The notes: generated from the letters alone by a model not told the origin. A stretch of DNA of 64,000 bases from an uncultured Clostridia bacterium (GCA_934778205.1 CAKVOD010000002.1:1-64000), one strand, 5' to 3'; counted from the first letter of the stretch, positions 24,544-34,404 are shown. A program made the numbers and translations.

Positions 24544-24888
24544 ATGAGAATTAAGAGAGGCGTTAACGCAATAAAGAAAAGAAAAAAGGTGCTCAAATCA
24601 GCTAAAGGATATTGGGGCGCTAAAAGCAAGTTGTATCGTGTAGCACGTGAACAAGTTATGAAATCAGGGCAATATGCGTATACTGGTCGTAAACTCAAAA
24701 AACGTGATATGCGTCAACTTTGGATTGCAAGAATCAATGCCGCTTGCAGAATCAACGGACTTTCATACAGCAAATTTATGCACGGCTTGAAAGTTAACAA
24801 TATTGAACTTAATCGTAAGGTGCTTGCAGATATGGCTATCAGTGACCCTGAAAGTTTCGCAGAACTTTGCAAAAAAGTTAGCAAATAA
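24544..24888 (+). CDS. rplT: 50S ribosomal protein L20
   Basis: A 114-residue large-subunit assembly protein and, in Bacillota, the repressor of its own operon through the leader. The start MRIKRGVNAIKKRKKVLKSA and the block RINAACRINGLSYSKFMHGL are canonical. GGGAG lies upstream, and there is a 15-base gap after rpmI. A strong bidirectional terminator follows at 24956. Confidence 0.98.
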   Translation: MRIKRGVNAIKKRKKVLKSAKGYWGAKSKLYRVAREQVMKSGQYAYTGRKLKKRDMRQLWIARINAACRINGLSYSKFMHGLKVNNIELNRKVLADMAISDPESFAELCKKVSK

Positions 24889-24955
24889 TAGTTGTATTGT
24901 ATTTGGCAAATAGTAATTGCATTGTATTTATTAAATTAATGTGATTGCAAAATTT

Positions 24956-24989
24956 AAAGCGCTTGAAGATTTTTCTTCAAGCGCTTTTT
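24956..24989. terminator. Bidirectional terminator after rplT
   Basis: 14-bp stem AAAGCGCTTGAAGA/TCTTCAAGCGCTTT, loop TTTT, then T-run. The A-run on the other side serves the convergent gene ending at 25006. Confidence 0.92.
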
Positions 24990-25005
24990 ATGTTGATAAT
25001 GAGCA

Positions 25006-25656
25006 TTATTTAAACATCGGTGTTGGGTCATTCATTTCCCCTAAGTATTCGAGAACAACATTCAAATTATAGTCCTTGAGTTTTGAACCGCTTGCCGTGT
25101 AGTCAATTTCCAAAAGTTCGCCAAACTTTTGCACGACAGCCTCTTGCAAATCGTTGCGTTCATAAAACTCAAGACCTGAATATAGATATTCAAGTTCTAT
25201 GGACGCCATTTCTTTTGCAAAGTTTTCAAGCAAGCGTGGTGCAATGTTTGCGATAGCGCCAACGCTGTCATATAAGTAGTCAAAAGAGCCATCTTCCGCC
25301 ACAACGCATTGCAACCCATCTTCAATTGTCATTTCAAAATCGTTGTCAGAATCGAAAGTTGTTTCGCCGTCTGAGTTTTCTATGTCAAATCTTTCGTTAA
25401 GGCGCGTGCGCGCAAGTTCCATTACATCACGGTCAACATATTCATAAATTTGAATGAGTAAGGTTTCATAAAATTTCGCGAGTAAACAACAAAACACGCG
25501 CGAGTAGTTATCAACCAAGTTGCGAAAATGCATAATAGTTGTTTCAAGTTTTTCATCTGCAATTGGACTGTCGACAATAAACATCTCGTCCCTATATGGT
25601 GAACAGCCATCTTTTTGCATTTTTAGCAACCTTTGGTAAGTATCCCACGCGCTCAT
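25006..25656 (-). CDS. Unknown acidic protein (216 aa)
   Basis: A 216-residue soluble, acidic, mostly helical protein without signal or membrane segments. ATG 25656 follows AGGAG, and a TTGACA/TATACT promoter lies upstream. Notable stretches are a Tyr/Asp-rich middle (EDGSFDYLYDSVGAIANIAP) and a Leu/Glu-rich C-terminal half. No family is recognised. It forms a single-gene unit convergent with rplT and divergent from the leucine-rich-repeat gene. Confidence 0.7.
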   Translation of the reverse strand: MSAWDTYQRLLKMQKDGCSPYRDEMFIVDSPIADEKLETTIMHFRNLVDNYSRVFCCLLAKFYETLLIQIYEYVDRDVMELARTRLNERFDIENSDGETTFDSDNDFEMTIEDGLQCVVAEDGSFDYLYDSVGAIANIAPRLLENFAKEMASIELEYLYSGLEFYERNDLQEAVVQKFGELLEIDYTASGSKLKDYNLNVVLEYLGEMNDPTPMFK

Positions 25657-25676
25657 ATTTTCTCCTGTATATGTTT

Positions 25677-25706
25677 AGTATACACCTAAACAAGTAAATT
25701 TGTCAA
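25677..25706 (-). promoter_or_regulatory. Promoter of gene at 25656
   Basis: Minus-strand TTGACA (25706-25701), 18-base spacer, TATACT (25682-25677). Confidence 0.65.
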
Positions 25707-25745
25707 ACAATTGTGCTACATTTATTGAATAACTACAAACTTATC

Positions 25746-25774
25746 TTGACTTTGTGACGTGATTGTGCTAAACT
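25746..25774 (+). promoter_or_regulatory. Promoter of leucine-rich-repeat gene
   Basis: TTGACT, 17-base spacer, TAAACT, 17 bases before the ATG at 25792. Confidence 0.6.
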
Positions 25775-25791
25775 AAAAGTGGAGAAAAATT

Positions 25792-27915
25792 ATGAAGATT
25801 GTTGACACTATATTAGTGAAAGTGACCGAAAATGATGTCAAGGACGGCGAATTATGCATACCCGACGGAGTAACTGAAATTGCGAAAAACGCTTGCGCTC
25901 AAAACTTCGAACTTGAGCGCGTCATTATCCCTTCAAGTGTAAATAAAATTGATGACAGTGCATTTTGCGAATGTGACGAACTTCAAGAAATTGTATTTGA
26001 AGGTAATACACTTGACTACTTAGGAACGTACGCATTTAGCGAATGTTCGAGTCTTAAGCAAGTTGCTCTTCCAAGCATAAAGGAAATGGGTGCATATTGC
26101 TTTGAAAAATGTGAGAACTTGCAAATGGCAACGCTAAAAGGTGTAGTTGTTGGGGCAAATTGTTTTAGCGGGTGTGAAAATTTGGTTCAAGTTGACCTTT
26201 TAAGTGACGACGTCACAATCAAAGAAAGTGCCTTCAGTGGATGTCGCGGGTTGATGTATCTTAGCACAAAATGTGGTGTTAATCATCTTGAAAAATACGC
26301 TTTTGACGACTGCAAAAGTCTTTTTTCACTTGAAATAAATTCAAAAACGACTGCAAACGATTTTGCATTTAGCACAAGTGGAATAAAGGAACTCAACATT
26401 GTAGACAAAAACATAAATCTACCACTTGATTACAGCGTTTTTTCATTTTCAAACAATGAAAATGCAATGATCTTGGATATGGGTGAAAAAGGGCAACCAA
26501 AACAAACTATTTTTATAGATTCAAATAATAAACAAATCTATAAGTTTGATTTTGATGACCTCAATGCAAAAATTAAAGACTTTGGCACGGTTTATGAAAT
26601 TGTAGGGGCAAGAGCGCTTGTAGAATGGGCAAACTTGATAGCAAGAATTCAAAATATTGACCCGCAAGCCGTTCGTTTGCCACAAGCGGAAGCGGTCTTG
26701 ACACTTGAAACGGACGAAACAAAACGTGAGTTTATTGAAAACTTAGGAAAATACAACAAAGTTAGTGGCAAATATAGAAAATTGAATTTATATGACCGTG
26801 CGCAAGTATTAAAACTCTGCAAGCTTTTAGGTGTCTTTGAAAACGACGATAAGCAGTTTATTGTCGCCACAAATGTTTTGAGTAAGGACTTACCAAACTT
26901 TATTGAAAAAATGAGTGGCGAAAGCATTTCAGCGCACAAAGATTCAAATTTTTTGATTACCGACTGGTTTAAAAAAATTGAGTATCCGCAAAATTTTAGC
27001 GCAAAACGCGCAAAGTTTTTCATTGATAATTACAAGTTACTTTTGAAAAACAATAAGACCGATTTGCTTGCAATTGCAATCAACAATTTTGATGTTTTTG
27101 AAAAGTCAATTAATGTTGTAACACCCGAAAAAGTCGAACAGATTTTAGTGGAAAGTATGTCAAATGATGTACCCGAAAACCGCAAGGAACTGGCACATTT
27201 AATGGCATTACAAGGCGTTGTAGGCAGTGAAAAATTTGAAAAATTGAGTGATATTTTGACGCAAGCGGAGAAAAACTATCCAAACATTTATGACAATTGC
27301 GAAGCACTTTCGCTAAAAAATTTTGACCGTAGTTTAGCAACAAAACTCGTTGATACGACAAACGCTAATTATCAATATGAATGGCTAGATAAGGATAGCC
27401 CTTACAATTTGCTTATTGGCAATATATGCGGATGTTGTGCAAAGCTTGGCGGTGCTGGCGAAGATATTATGTACAAATCCGCTACACATCCTGACGTCCA
27501 AACAATGGCGCTAAAGCGCAAGGACGGCGAGTACATCGGCAAAGCAACCGCGTACCTCAATCGCGATGAATGTTATGCAGTTTTCAATAATATAGAACTC
27601 AATCGCAACTTTTCTTCGCGCGCGAAACCCGCACAACTAAATGAAGTTTTAGACGCGTTTTTGCGTGGGGTCAATGCTTTTGTTAAAACATATAACAAAC
27701 ACGCATCCGCACCACTAAAAATTGTTACAGTAGGTGCCGACCGTAACAAAGTCATTGAGCAAATGCGTGCGCGCCTACCACAAAGTGGCAAACTCTTTGC
27801 TTCAATTGACTACGAAAACTACAAAAAGGGTGGCGACAGCGCCGAACAACAGTTTGTTGCATATGACGGTGCACAAGTAACAAAGTTAATACCCGAATTA
27901 GAAGTGAAAAAATGA
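25792..27915 (+). CDS. BspA-type leucine-rich-repeat protein without signal peptide
   Basis: A 707-residue protein. Residues ~15-210 are six to eight LRR_5 (BspA/TpLRR) repeats with the core pattern AF-x-x-C-x-x-L-x-x-[VI] (for example SAFCECDELQEIVFEG, YAFSECSSLKQVALPS, CFSGCENLVQVDL). Residues ~270-500 are a helical region. The C-terminal ~180 residues form a separate alpha/beta domain with CGCCAKLGGAGEDIMYKS and an ATP-grasp- or GNAT-like appearance that I cannot assign. LRR_5 proteins are usually secreted, but there is no signal peptide here, so this one seems cytoplasmic unless it is exported by the adjacent ABC pair. It ends 37 bases before the ABC genes and is probably in one operon with them. 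Confidence 0.8.
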   Translation: MKIVDTILVKVTENDVKDGELCIPDGVTEIAKNACAQNFELERVIIPSSVNKIDDSAFCECDELQEIVFEGNTLDYLGTYAFSECSSLKQVALPSIKEMGAYCFEKCENLQMATLKGVVVGANCFSGCENLVQVDLLSDDVTIKESAFSGCRGLMYLSTKCGVNHLEKYAFDDCKSLFSLEINSKTTANDFAFSTSGIKELNIVDKNINLPLDYSVFSFSNNENAMILDMGEKGQPKQTIFIDSNNKQIYKFDFDDLNAKIKDFGTVYEIVGARALVEWANLIARIQNIDPQAVRLPQAEAVLTLETDETKREFIENLGKYNKVSGKYRKLNLYDRAQVLKLCKLLGVFENDDKQFIVATNVLSKDLPNFIEKMSGESISAHKDSNFLITDWFKKIEYPQNFSAKRAKFFIDNYKLLLKNNKTDLLAIAINNFDVFEKSINVVTPEKVEQILVESMSNDVPENRKELAHLMALQGVVGSEKFEKLSDILTQAEKNYPNIYDNCEALSLKNFDRSLATKLVDTTNANYQYEWLDKDSPYNLLIGNICGCCAKLGGAGEDIMYKSATHPDVQTMALKRKDGEYIGKATAYLNRDECYAVFNNIELNRNFSSRAKPAQLNEVLDAFLRGVNAFVKTYNKHASAPLKIVTVGADRNKVIEQMRARLPQSGKLFASIDYENYKKGGDSAEQQFVAYDGAQVTKLIPELEVKK

Positions 27916-27952
27916 TTTACAAACGAGAAATTTCAAACAAGGGGAAGGACTA

Positions 27953-29779
27953 ATGAAAAAGGAGAAAACAGAAAATCAAAATAGCTTGTTTCACTATATA
28001 AAGCAAAAGAAAGGCACATTTTGCGTCCTAGTGATTACGTACTTTTTGATTATGTGCGCAAGAGTTGCCGCTACATTTGTTGCCGCACTCGCACTCAATG
28101 CAATCGGTGCAGGCAATTTTGACGGCATCATAGCTTATGCAACAATTGAATTTGCGCTAATCATTTCAATGCAATTGCTAAACGCGCTTTCATTCTATTG
28201 CTGCGCAATAATGCAAGCACACTGCACTATGGGTATTCAAAAATTTTGCAACAACAAAATGTTTGAAATTTCATCCCCCACTTATTCATCCGCAAACAGC
28301 GGCGTTTTTATGAACCGCATTGCATACAAGCCCCTCCAAGCCTTCAAACTGCTTGACTTTGTGATGAACGGAATTGTGTTTATACTAATGGATATAGCAG
28401 TTGTCGGCTTCATCGCGTTTTCAAACTGGATTTTGGGGCTAATTGTCATTGGAATTTTGGCGCTAACGGCTCTAATCATATATGTACACAACAAAATACA
28501 AGCCAAAGTATTCACCGAATTTGACGAAAAAGATAACAATTTTAGTAGCGCAATAATTGAATCTATCAGGGGCGCGCGTGACGTAAAATGTTTGAGTTTG
28601 CAAAACAGCGTTGAGGCTGAAATTGCACAAAGCAATGCAAAATATACAAAATCTGCTAATAAACTCAATATAGTTATGGAAATAGTGCAAATGTTTGAAA
28701 GAATTTTCACTCTAGTCGCGTCAATCCTCTTAATGTATGTGGGTATGGTATTGTATGAAGATTCCTTCATTACAATGCTGGCGCTTGTCTATATCGTGAC
28801 AAATTACGGGCAAGTGCAGGAATTTGTATACGACGTAATCGGTGTTTTCGACCAAACAAAGCGCTACAAAATGGAAATGGCAAGAATTTTTCAACTTAGT
28901 GACGAAAATATCTTCAAAATTGAGCATTTCGGTACGCAAGACCTTGTCAACCCGCAAGGGAAAATTGAATTTAGAAATGTCCACGCCGAATATAAGTTGC
29001 TCCCACTAAAAAACATAGCAAATGCCGACCTTGAGCCAAATAAAAAGAAAAAGGCAAAACTTTTGGAAGAAATCAAGTGTGAGCAAGCAAAACCTGTCAA
29101 ATCAACGCTGAATGGCGTGTCGTTTACCATAGAGCCGAACACGCGCGTCGCGATTGTTGGCAAAAGTGGTGGCGGCAAAACAACAATCGTCAGCCTGCTT
29201 AACAGGCTCATTGACCCAACAAGCGGCGAAATTTTGATTGACAACGTAAATGTGCGTGACCTCACGCGCGACGCGCTCCGCAACACTGTGACAATCGTCA
29301 ATCAATTTCCGTATGTCTATGATATGTCAATCAAAGATAACCTCAAACTTGCAAAACCCGACGCCACCGATGACGAAATTGCCGACGTTGTGGAAAGGGC
29401 AGCGCTCAATGAATTTATCGACCGATTGCCATATAAACTTGATACAATCATTGGCGAAAACGGCGTCAAACTCTCGGGCGGACAAAAGCAGCGCCTCGCA
29501 ATCGCGCGCGCACTATTAAAGGACACAAAAATCATAGTTTTTGACGAAAGTACGAGTTCACTTGATAACTTCGCGCAAAAACACGTCCAAGAAAGCATCG
29601 ACAATTTGCACAACAAAACAGTAGTTATCATAGCGCACCGCTTGAGCACAATCATTGATTGTGACAAAATTATCTTTATCGATAATGGGGAAGTCAAAGC
29701 AGTAGGCACGTTCAAACAACTTATGAGTGACTGCAAAGAGTTTAGCGACCTTTACGCGCTTTCAGGAGGTGCAAAATGA
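27953..29779 (+). CDS. ABC exporter half-transporter, subunit 1
   Basis: A 608-residue fused membrane-ATPase half-transporter. There are about six TM segments in residues 15-320, then an ATPase domain with Walker A GKSGGGKTT (about 403-411), signature LSGGQKQRLAIARALLKD (about 507), Walker B IIVFDEST (about 527) and H-loop AHRLSTI. A hydrophilic insertion rich in Lys (EPNKKKKAKLLEEIKCEQ) interrupts the start of the ATPase domain between the first strand and Walker A, and is longer than usual. It overlaps the next half-transporter by four bases (ATGA), so the two should form a heterodimer. Substrate unknown: drug, peptide or lipid are all possible. Confidence 0.93.
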   Translation: MKKEKTENQNSLFHYIKQKKGTFCVLVITYFLIMCARVAATFVAALALNAIGAGNFDGIIAYATIEFALIISMQLLNALSFYCCAIMQAHCTMGIQKFCNNKMFEISSPTYSSANSGVFMNRIAYKPLQAFKLLDFVMNGIVFILMDIAVVGFIAFSNWILGLIVIGILALTALIIYVHNKIQAKVFTEFDEKDNNFSSAIIESIRGARDVKCLSLQNSVEAEIAQSNAKYTKSANKLNIVMEIVQMFERIFTLVASILLMYVGMVLYEDSFITMLALVYIVTNYGQVQEFVYDVIGVFDQTKRYKMEMARIFQLSDENIFKIEHFGTQDLVNPQGKIEFRNVHAEYKLLPLKNIANADLEPNKKKKAKLLEEIKCEQAKPVKSTLNGVSFTIEPNTRVAIVGKSGGGKTTIVSLLNRLIDPTSGEILIDNVNVRDLTRDALRNTVTIVNQFPYVYDMSIKDNLKLAKPDATDDEIADVVERAALNEFIDRLPYKLDTIIGENGVKLSGGQKQRLAIARALLKDTKIIVFDESTSSLDNFAQKHVQESIDNLHNKTVVIIAHRLSTIIDCDKIIFIDNGEVKAVGTFKQLMSDCKEFSDLYALSGGAK

Positions 29780-31572
29780 AAAACAGCATTTTTAAGCAAA
29801 CGCTAAAAGCCAACTGGTTTGGCGTATGCGTATTTGCATTGCTGCAAATTGCGGGCGTTGCCGCACTGTTGCTAGTTGCTACATATGTTTCTAAAATGAT
29901 TGCAGTAATCACGGGCGCAGATATTTCTTCCGCAAAAAATATATTGCTGACAGTAGCAATTGTGTCACTGCTATCTTGCGTTTTGCGCACTCTGGGCAAC
30001 ATCGCAAGCCGTTTTGTCACAAACAAAATGCAGCAAACGGCAATGAACAAAGTTTATGCGCATATGCAAAAGCTTTCAATCCAAACAATGGAAAGTGTGC
30101 CAACAGGCGCAATGTTCAACTTGATATACTCCGACACTAGAAATATGTTTGGCAATTTCTTTGGAATGGTCGAAATTTTATATGACGCACTTTATGTCCT
30201 TGCAATAATTTGCTACATTTTCGTTTTCAGCCCACTAATTGGCGGAATCTTGCTCGCAGGCACCGTCCTTGCAGTCACAATCGGCGCAATAAGAATGAAA
30301 AAAATCAATTCGTATGTCCGCGTCCGTAGGCGTGTTACAGGCAAGTACAAAAGTATCGTCAATGAGTGCATCACAAGCGAAAAAGATGTCAAATCTCTCA
30401 ATTTGAATGATAACCTAAATTCATCATTTGACGTGTTTTATGGGTTGCGAAAAAATCTTAAAATGAAAGTAGAAAACACCCGCAATTTGACCTTTAGAAT
30501 GACATATATTTTTATGTCTATCATAGTTTTTGCAGTGCAAATTTCGCTTGCCTTTTTGCTTCGTGATTATGGTTTGCCCGCTGCAATGGCAATTTTTATC
30601 TACAACTACGTCTATGATGTAAAAAGCAGGCTTGTTGGGTTGATTGATATGTTTAACATATACCCAGAGTTCAAAACATCGTGCGAAAAAGTGGACGAAT
30701 TTTTTGACGAATCTATCTACAAAGTTGAAAAATACGGAAACAAAAACATTGATAGAGTTAAGGGTAAAATTGAATTTAAAAACGTTAATTTTAGTTATGA
30801 GTATAAGTATTTTGAACGTACTGATAACTTTGAAAATATGAATATCAAAGAAATGATTGCCAAAACAAAAGAAAAACCGCAATCTGTCGCAATTAGCGAA
30901 CAAGTGCTAAAAGATGTAAATTTTGTCATTGAACCAAACACAAAAGTGGCGTTTGTCGGTTTTAGTGGCAGTGGCAAAACAACAATCTTGAACCTCATCA
31001 CAAAACTAATCGACCCAACAAGCGGGCAAGTGCTAATCGACGACCACGACATTAGCACATTGAGCGAGCAAACATTGCGTAACAATATTGCAATGGTTTC
31101 GCAAAGTACATACATTTTTAGTGGAACAATTAAAGACAATCTTTTGCTTGTGAAGCCAGATGCCACCGATGATGAAATTTTCGACGCATTAGATAAAGCA
31201 TTTCTAACTGACTTTATTGCCGAACAACCAAATGGAATAATGACAATGGTCGGCGAAAATGGTTTGAAACTTTCAGGTGGGCAAAAACAGCGTCTTGCAA
31301 TTGCGCGCGCATTCTTAAAAAATAGCAAAATTGTCGTTTTTGACGAAAGTACCAGTGCGCTAGATAACGTCGCGCAAACCTATGTCCAAAAGAGTATCGA
31401 CGAATGCAGGGGGAAAACAATTGTGATAGTCGCGCATCGTCTTAGCACAATCATAAATGTTGACAAAATCTATTTCTTGCAAAACGGGTCAATCGTCAAT
31501 AGTGGAACATTCGACTACTTGATGAACAATGACGAAGCATTCAAAGAACTATTCTTGACAGAACTAGCGTAG
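29776..31572 (+). CDS. ABC exporter half-transporter, subunit 2
   Basis: A 598-residue partner of the preceding gene, with ATG in an ATGA overlap and AGGAGG upstream. It has six TM segments in residues ~15-310; Walker A GFSGSGKTT (about 394-402); signature LSGGQKQRLAIARAFLKN (about 499); Walker B KIVVFDEST (about 520); and H-loop AHRLSTI. Like subunit 1 it has an extended charged insertion before Walker A (YKYFERTDNFENMNIKEMIA). Both subunits keep the catalytic Glu after Walker B, so neither ATP site is obviously degenerate. The shared insertion suggests that the pair arose by duplication. Confidence 0.93.
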   Translation: MKNSIFKQTLKANWFGVCVFALLQIAGVAALLLVATYVSKMIAVITGADISSAKNILLTVAIVSLLSCVLRTLGNIASRFVTNKMQQTAMNKVYAHMQKLSIQTMESVPTGAMFNLIYSDTRNMFGNFFGMVEILYDALYVLAIICYIFVFSPLIGGILLAGTVLAVTIGAIRMKKINSYVRVRRRVTGKYKSIVNECITSEKDVKSLNLNDNLNSSFDVFYGLRKNLKMKVENTRNLTFRMTYIFMSIIVFAVQISLAFLLRDYGLPAAMAIFIYNYVYDVKSRLVGLIDMFNIYPEFKTSCEKVDEFFDESIYKVEKYGNKNIDRVKGKIEFKNVNFSYEYKYFERTDNFENMNIKEMIAKTKEKPQSVAISEQVLKDVNFVIEPNTKVAFVGFSGSGKTTILNLITKLIDPTSGQVLIDDHDISTLSEQTLRNNIAMVSQSTYIFSGTIKDNLLLVKPDATDDEIFDALDKAFLTDFIAEQPNGIMTMVGENGLKLSGGQKQRLAIARAFLKNSKIVVFDESTSALDNVAQTYVQKSIDECRGKTIVIVAHRLSTIINVDKIYFLQNGSIVNSGTFDYLMNNDEAFKELFLTELA

Positions 31573-31701
31573 CACGGAAATAAGAATTGTTTTATATGAC
31601 AACAATTGAAAAGAATTATAATAATGATGAACTAGTATTGCCAAAATAAATATTTTTTACCATAAAGTGGCAACTATTGCCCACACTAATTAGGAGCAAA
31701 A

Positions 31702-32460
31702 ATGATTATATCTTCAAAACAAAATGAAAAAATTAAACTTGTTGAAAAATTACACACAAAAAAGGGGCGTGCCGAGCATAAAAAATTGATAATTGAAGGG
31801 CGCAAAAATTTAATTGATTGCAAAAATTTTGATGTTAAATTTGACTACATCTTATATACCCCCGAGAATTTAGATTTTGTTAGCCATTTTTCGTGTGATA
31901 AATATGAAGTTTCAGCGGAATTATTGAAAGAGTTATCTTCGCAAGTGACCCCGCAGGGCGTTCTTGCCGTCGTTTCTCAGCCAACGTTTGCGACTGCGCG
32001 TCCAACAACAAACTATCTTGTCTTGGACGGCATTCAAGATGCAGGCAATCTTGGCACGATTTTGCGTACCGCGCTAGCCACACAATTTTTGCGTGTCGTT
32101 TTGATTGATTGTGTCGACGTTTTTTCAGAAAAAGTGATAAATTCATCAATGACCGCAGTGTTCAAATTGGAACTAACAAAGTGCAAGCGCGACGAGTTTG
32201 CTACCTTAAAAAATGAGTACGGGTTCCCATTGTATGTGGCTGACTTAGATGGTAAAAATGCTTTGCAATTAGAACCTAAATGTGGTATAATAGGATTAGT
32301 TGTTGGCAACGAAGGCAACGGCGTTTCTCCACAAACTAAAAGCGTGGCGGACGAAGTTTTGACATTGCCAATGGATAAAAATATTGAATCATTGAATGTC
32401 GCGGTTTCAGCAGGCGTTTTGATGTATATATTGAAATTTAATTTGAAAGGAGATAATTGA
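31702..32460 (+). CDS. TrmH/SpoU-family RNA 2'-O-methyltransferase
   Basis: A 252-residue SPOUT methyltransferase expected to methylate a ribose 2'-OH in rRNA or tRNA with SAM. The N-terminal ~95 residues resemble the L30e-like substrate-binding domain (start IISSKQNEKIKLVEKL...IIEGRKNL). The three knot motifs follow: GNLGTILRTALA, IGLVVGNEGNGVS and LNVAVSAGVLMY. It most resembles RlmB/YsgA-type 23S enzymes. The start ATG has AGGAG upstream. The stop overlaps the ribosome site region of yebC, so the two are co-transcribed. Confidence 0.9.
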   Translation: MIISSKQNEKIKLVEKLHTKKGRAEHKKLIIEGRKNLIDCKNFDVKFDYILYTPENLDFVSHFSCDKYEVSAELLKELSSQVTPQGVLAVVSQPTFATARPTTNYLVLDGIQDAGNLGTILRTALATQFLRVVLIDCVDVFSEKVINSSMTAVFKLELTKCKRDEFATLKNEYGFPLYVADLDGKNALQLEPKCGIIGLVVGNEGNGVSPQTKSVADEVLTLPMDKNIESLNVAVSAGVLMYILKFNLKGDN

Positions 32461-32465
32461 TAACT

Positions 32466-33191
32466 ATGTCAGGTCATAGCGAGTGGGCGAACAAAAAACA
32501 CAGGAAAGAAAAATCTGACGCCCAAAAAGCAAAATATTTCACAAAAATCGGGAGAGAAATCTCAGTCGCAGTCAAAGTTGGTGGCAGTGCTGACCCAAAT
32601 CTCAACACCCGTCTTGCAGCAGCAATTGCAAAAGCAAAACAATATAATATGCCAAACGACAACATTGCGCGAAGCATAAAAAATGCAGCAGGTCTTGGCG
32701 ATAAGAATAATTATGAGGAAGTTACGTATGAGTGTTATGGCCCTTGTGGCACCGCATTCATTGTCCAAACACTTACGGACAATAAAAACCGCACAGCAGG
32801 GGACGTCCGCCATATTTTTGAAAAAAGCGGTGGCAGTATGGGAACAACTAACTGCGTGTCGTTTATGTTTGATAGACTCGGCGTCATCGGTGTTGACCTT
32901 GAGGGTAAATCCGCATCTGACCTTGAGGACGCTTGCATTATGATTGATGGTGTGCAAGACTTTAAATCTGGCGACGATGAGTTTGTCGTTTATACCGAAC
33001 CAAGTCGAGTGTTTGACGTTGCAAAGCAACTTGAGGAGCAAGGTTACAAAGTTGAGTCCTCGCAAGCGGAAATGGTCGCACAAAGTCTTTTGGAACTTGA
33101 CGACGAAAAAATTGAAAGTTTTGAAAAACTGCTTGAAAAACTTGACGACAATGACGACATACAAGAATATTATCACAATGTCAAATTGTAA
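32466..33191 (+). CDS. yebC: YebC/PmpR family protein
   Basis: A 241-residue member of the YebC/TACO1 family: cytoplasmic proteins described as transcription regulators and, more recently, as helpers for translating difficult proline-rich sequences. The start MSGHSEWANKKHRKEKSDAQ is typical, followed by AIAKAKQYNMPNDNIARSIK and the GGSMGTTNCVSFMF-type block. I prefer ATG 32466 over a TTG nine bases earlier because relatives begin MSGHS. First gene of the yebC-ruvC-ruvA-ruvB-tgt run, a common order in Clostridia. Confidence 0.95.
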   Translation: MSGHSEWANKKHRKEKSDAQKAKYFTKIGREISVAVKVGGSADPNLNTRLAAAIAKAKQYNMPNDNIARSIKNAAGLGDKNNYEEVTYECYGPCGTAFIVQTLTDNKNRTAGDVRHIFEKSGGSMGTTNCVSFMFDRLGVIGVDLEGKSASDLEDACIMIDGVQDFKSGDDEFVVYTEPSRVFDVAKQLEEQGYKVESSQAEMVAQSLLELDDEKIESFEKLLEKLDDNDDIQEYYHNVKL

Positions 33192-33209
33192 TATTACTAA
33201 AGGGAAAAT

Positions 33210-33704
33210 ATGTTGATTTTAGGAATCGACCCGGGGCTTGCAACCGTCGGCTTTGGGCTTGTAGAAAAACAAAATTATGATTTTGAAGCGGTCGACTATG
33301 GAATAATATCAACGCCCAAGGATGATATTTTCCCCGAGCGCTTGCTCTCTATTTATAATGCGGTAAATGCATTGATTGACAAATTCAAACCCGATGCGAT
33401 TGCAATTGAGGAATTGTTCTTTATGAAAAATATAACAACGGGCATTCCTGTTAGTCACGCGCGTGGCGTCACGTTGCTTGCTTGTTATCAAAAAATGAAA
33501 AGTATTTATGAATACACGCCAATGCAAATCAAACTTGCTTTGACTGGAACTGGCAGTGCGGATAAGCACCAAATGCAATATATGACAAAAAGCATTTTAC
33601 GGCTTTCTGATATTCCGCGTCCTGATGACGCTGCAGACGCGCTTGCGGTCGCAATTTGTCACGGGCAAACCAATCAATGTCTTGTTGACAACCTCATCAA
33701 ATAG
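33210..33704 (+). CDS. ruvC: Holliday junction resolvase RuvC
   Basis: An endonuclease that cuts Holliday junctions symmetrically. 164 residues, full length. The catalytic acidic residues are in place: Asp7 in GIDPGLA, Glu in AIEELFF (about 68), and the C-terminal DDAADALAVA pair (about 140). The start ATG has AAAGGGA upstream. It is followed by ruvA and ruvB, with which it works as the RuvABC resolvasome. Confidence 0.97.
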   Translation: MLILGIDPGLATVGFGLVEKQNYDFEAVDYGIISTPKDDIFPERLLSIYNAVNALIDKFKPDAIAIEELFFMKNITTGIPVSHARGVTLLACYQKMKSIYEYTPMQIKLALTGTGSADKHQMQYMTKSILRLSDIPRPDDAADALAVAICHGQTNQCLVDNLIK

Positions 33705-33769
33705 TTTCGGGTGTGAGTGGCGAAGGCTACGATAGATGCTGTTCCTACATAAACAAAAAAAGGATTGTT

Positions 33770-34372
33770 ATGATAAATTATATTGAAGGCAAAGTAATTG
33801 CTAAAGTCGAAGGTTATGCAATCATTGAAAACAATGGTATCGGGTATGAAATTAATGTTTCAAACACAACATTAGTTCAATTACCACCAATCGGCGAAAT
33901 TGCGCATATTCATACGGTTATGCTTGTCAAGGAAGACGACATTTCTTTGTTTGGTTTTGCTACGCTAGAAGAAAAAGAACTATTTTCAAAACTCACGACA
34001 GTTTCAGGCGTCGGCGCAAAAAGTGCGCTTGCAATTTTGTCGAGTCAGTCGTACGCGTCACTTGTTGCGTGCATAATCAATGGCGATGCCAACACTCTTG
34101 CAAAAGCAAAAGGGATAGGCAAAAAGACCGCTGAACGCATAGTTTTGGAACTAAAAGACAAAGTTAGTGCAATTGACGCTCTCAACATACGCGTCAACTG
34201 CCTTGACGAAAGCAGTATTATGAGTAGGCAAGACGTCGCAGATGCAATTGACTTGCTCGTAAGTCTAGGCATCCCAAGTGGACAAGCAAGTGCACTTGTC
34301 AAACGCTTTGCTGAAGAATATAGTACGGCGGAGGAACTTGTCAGCCACGCGCTTCAAAACCTCAACAATTAA
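33770..34372 (+). CDS. ruvA: Holliday junction helicase subunit RuvA
   Basis: Binds four-way DNA junctions and loads RuvB. 200 residues. It has an OB-fold N domain (MINYIEGKVIAKVEGYAIIE...NGIGYEINV), two helix-hairpin-helix motifs (TTVSGVGAKSALAIL and AKGIGKKTAERIVLELK) and a C-terminal UBA-like domain that contacts RuvB (about 150-200). I chose ATG 33770, which has AAAAAGGA upstream and gives the canonical N terminus; the open frame runs 19 codons further without a ribosome site. Confidence 0.97.
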   Translation: MINYIEGKVIAKVEGYAIIENNGIGYEINVSNTTLVQLPPIGEIAHIHTVMLVKEDDISLFGFATLEEKELFSKLTTVSGVGAKSALAILSSQSYASLVACIINGDANTLAKAKGIGKKTAERIVLELKDKVSAIDALNIRVNCLDESSIMSRQDVADAIDLLVSLGIPSGQASALVKRFAEEYSTAEELVSHALQNLNN

Positions 34373-34404
34373 AAACAGCAAACAATTAAATTTTGGGTAA
34401 AAAT

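Noticed and set aside
32457..32465. TTG 32457 as the yebC start
   Set aside because: It is nearer to the ribosome site, but family members begin MSGHS, which matches ATG 32466. This is a close call.
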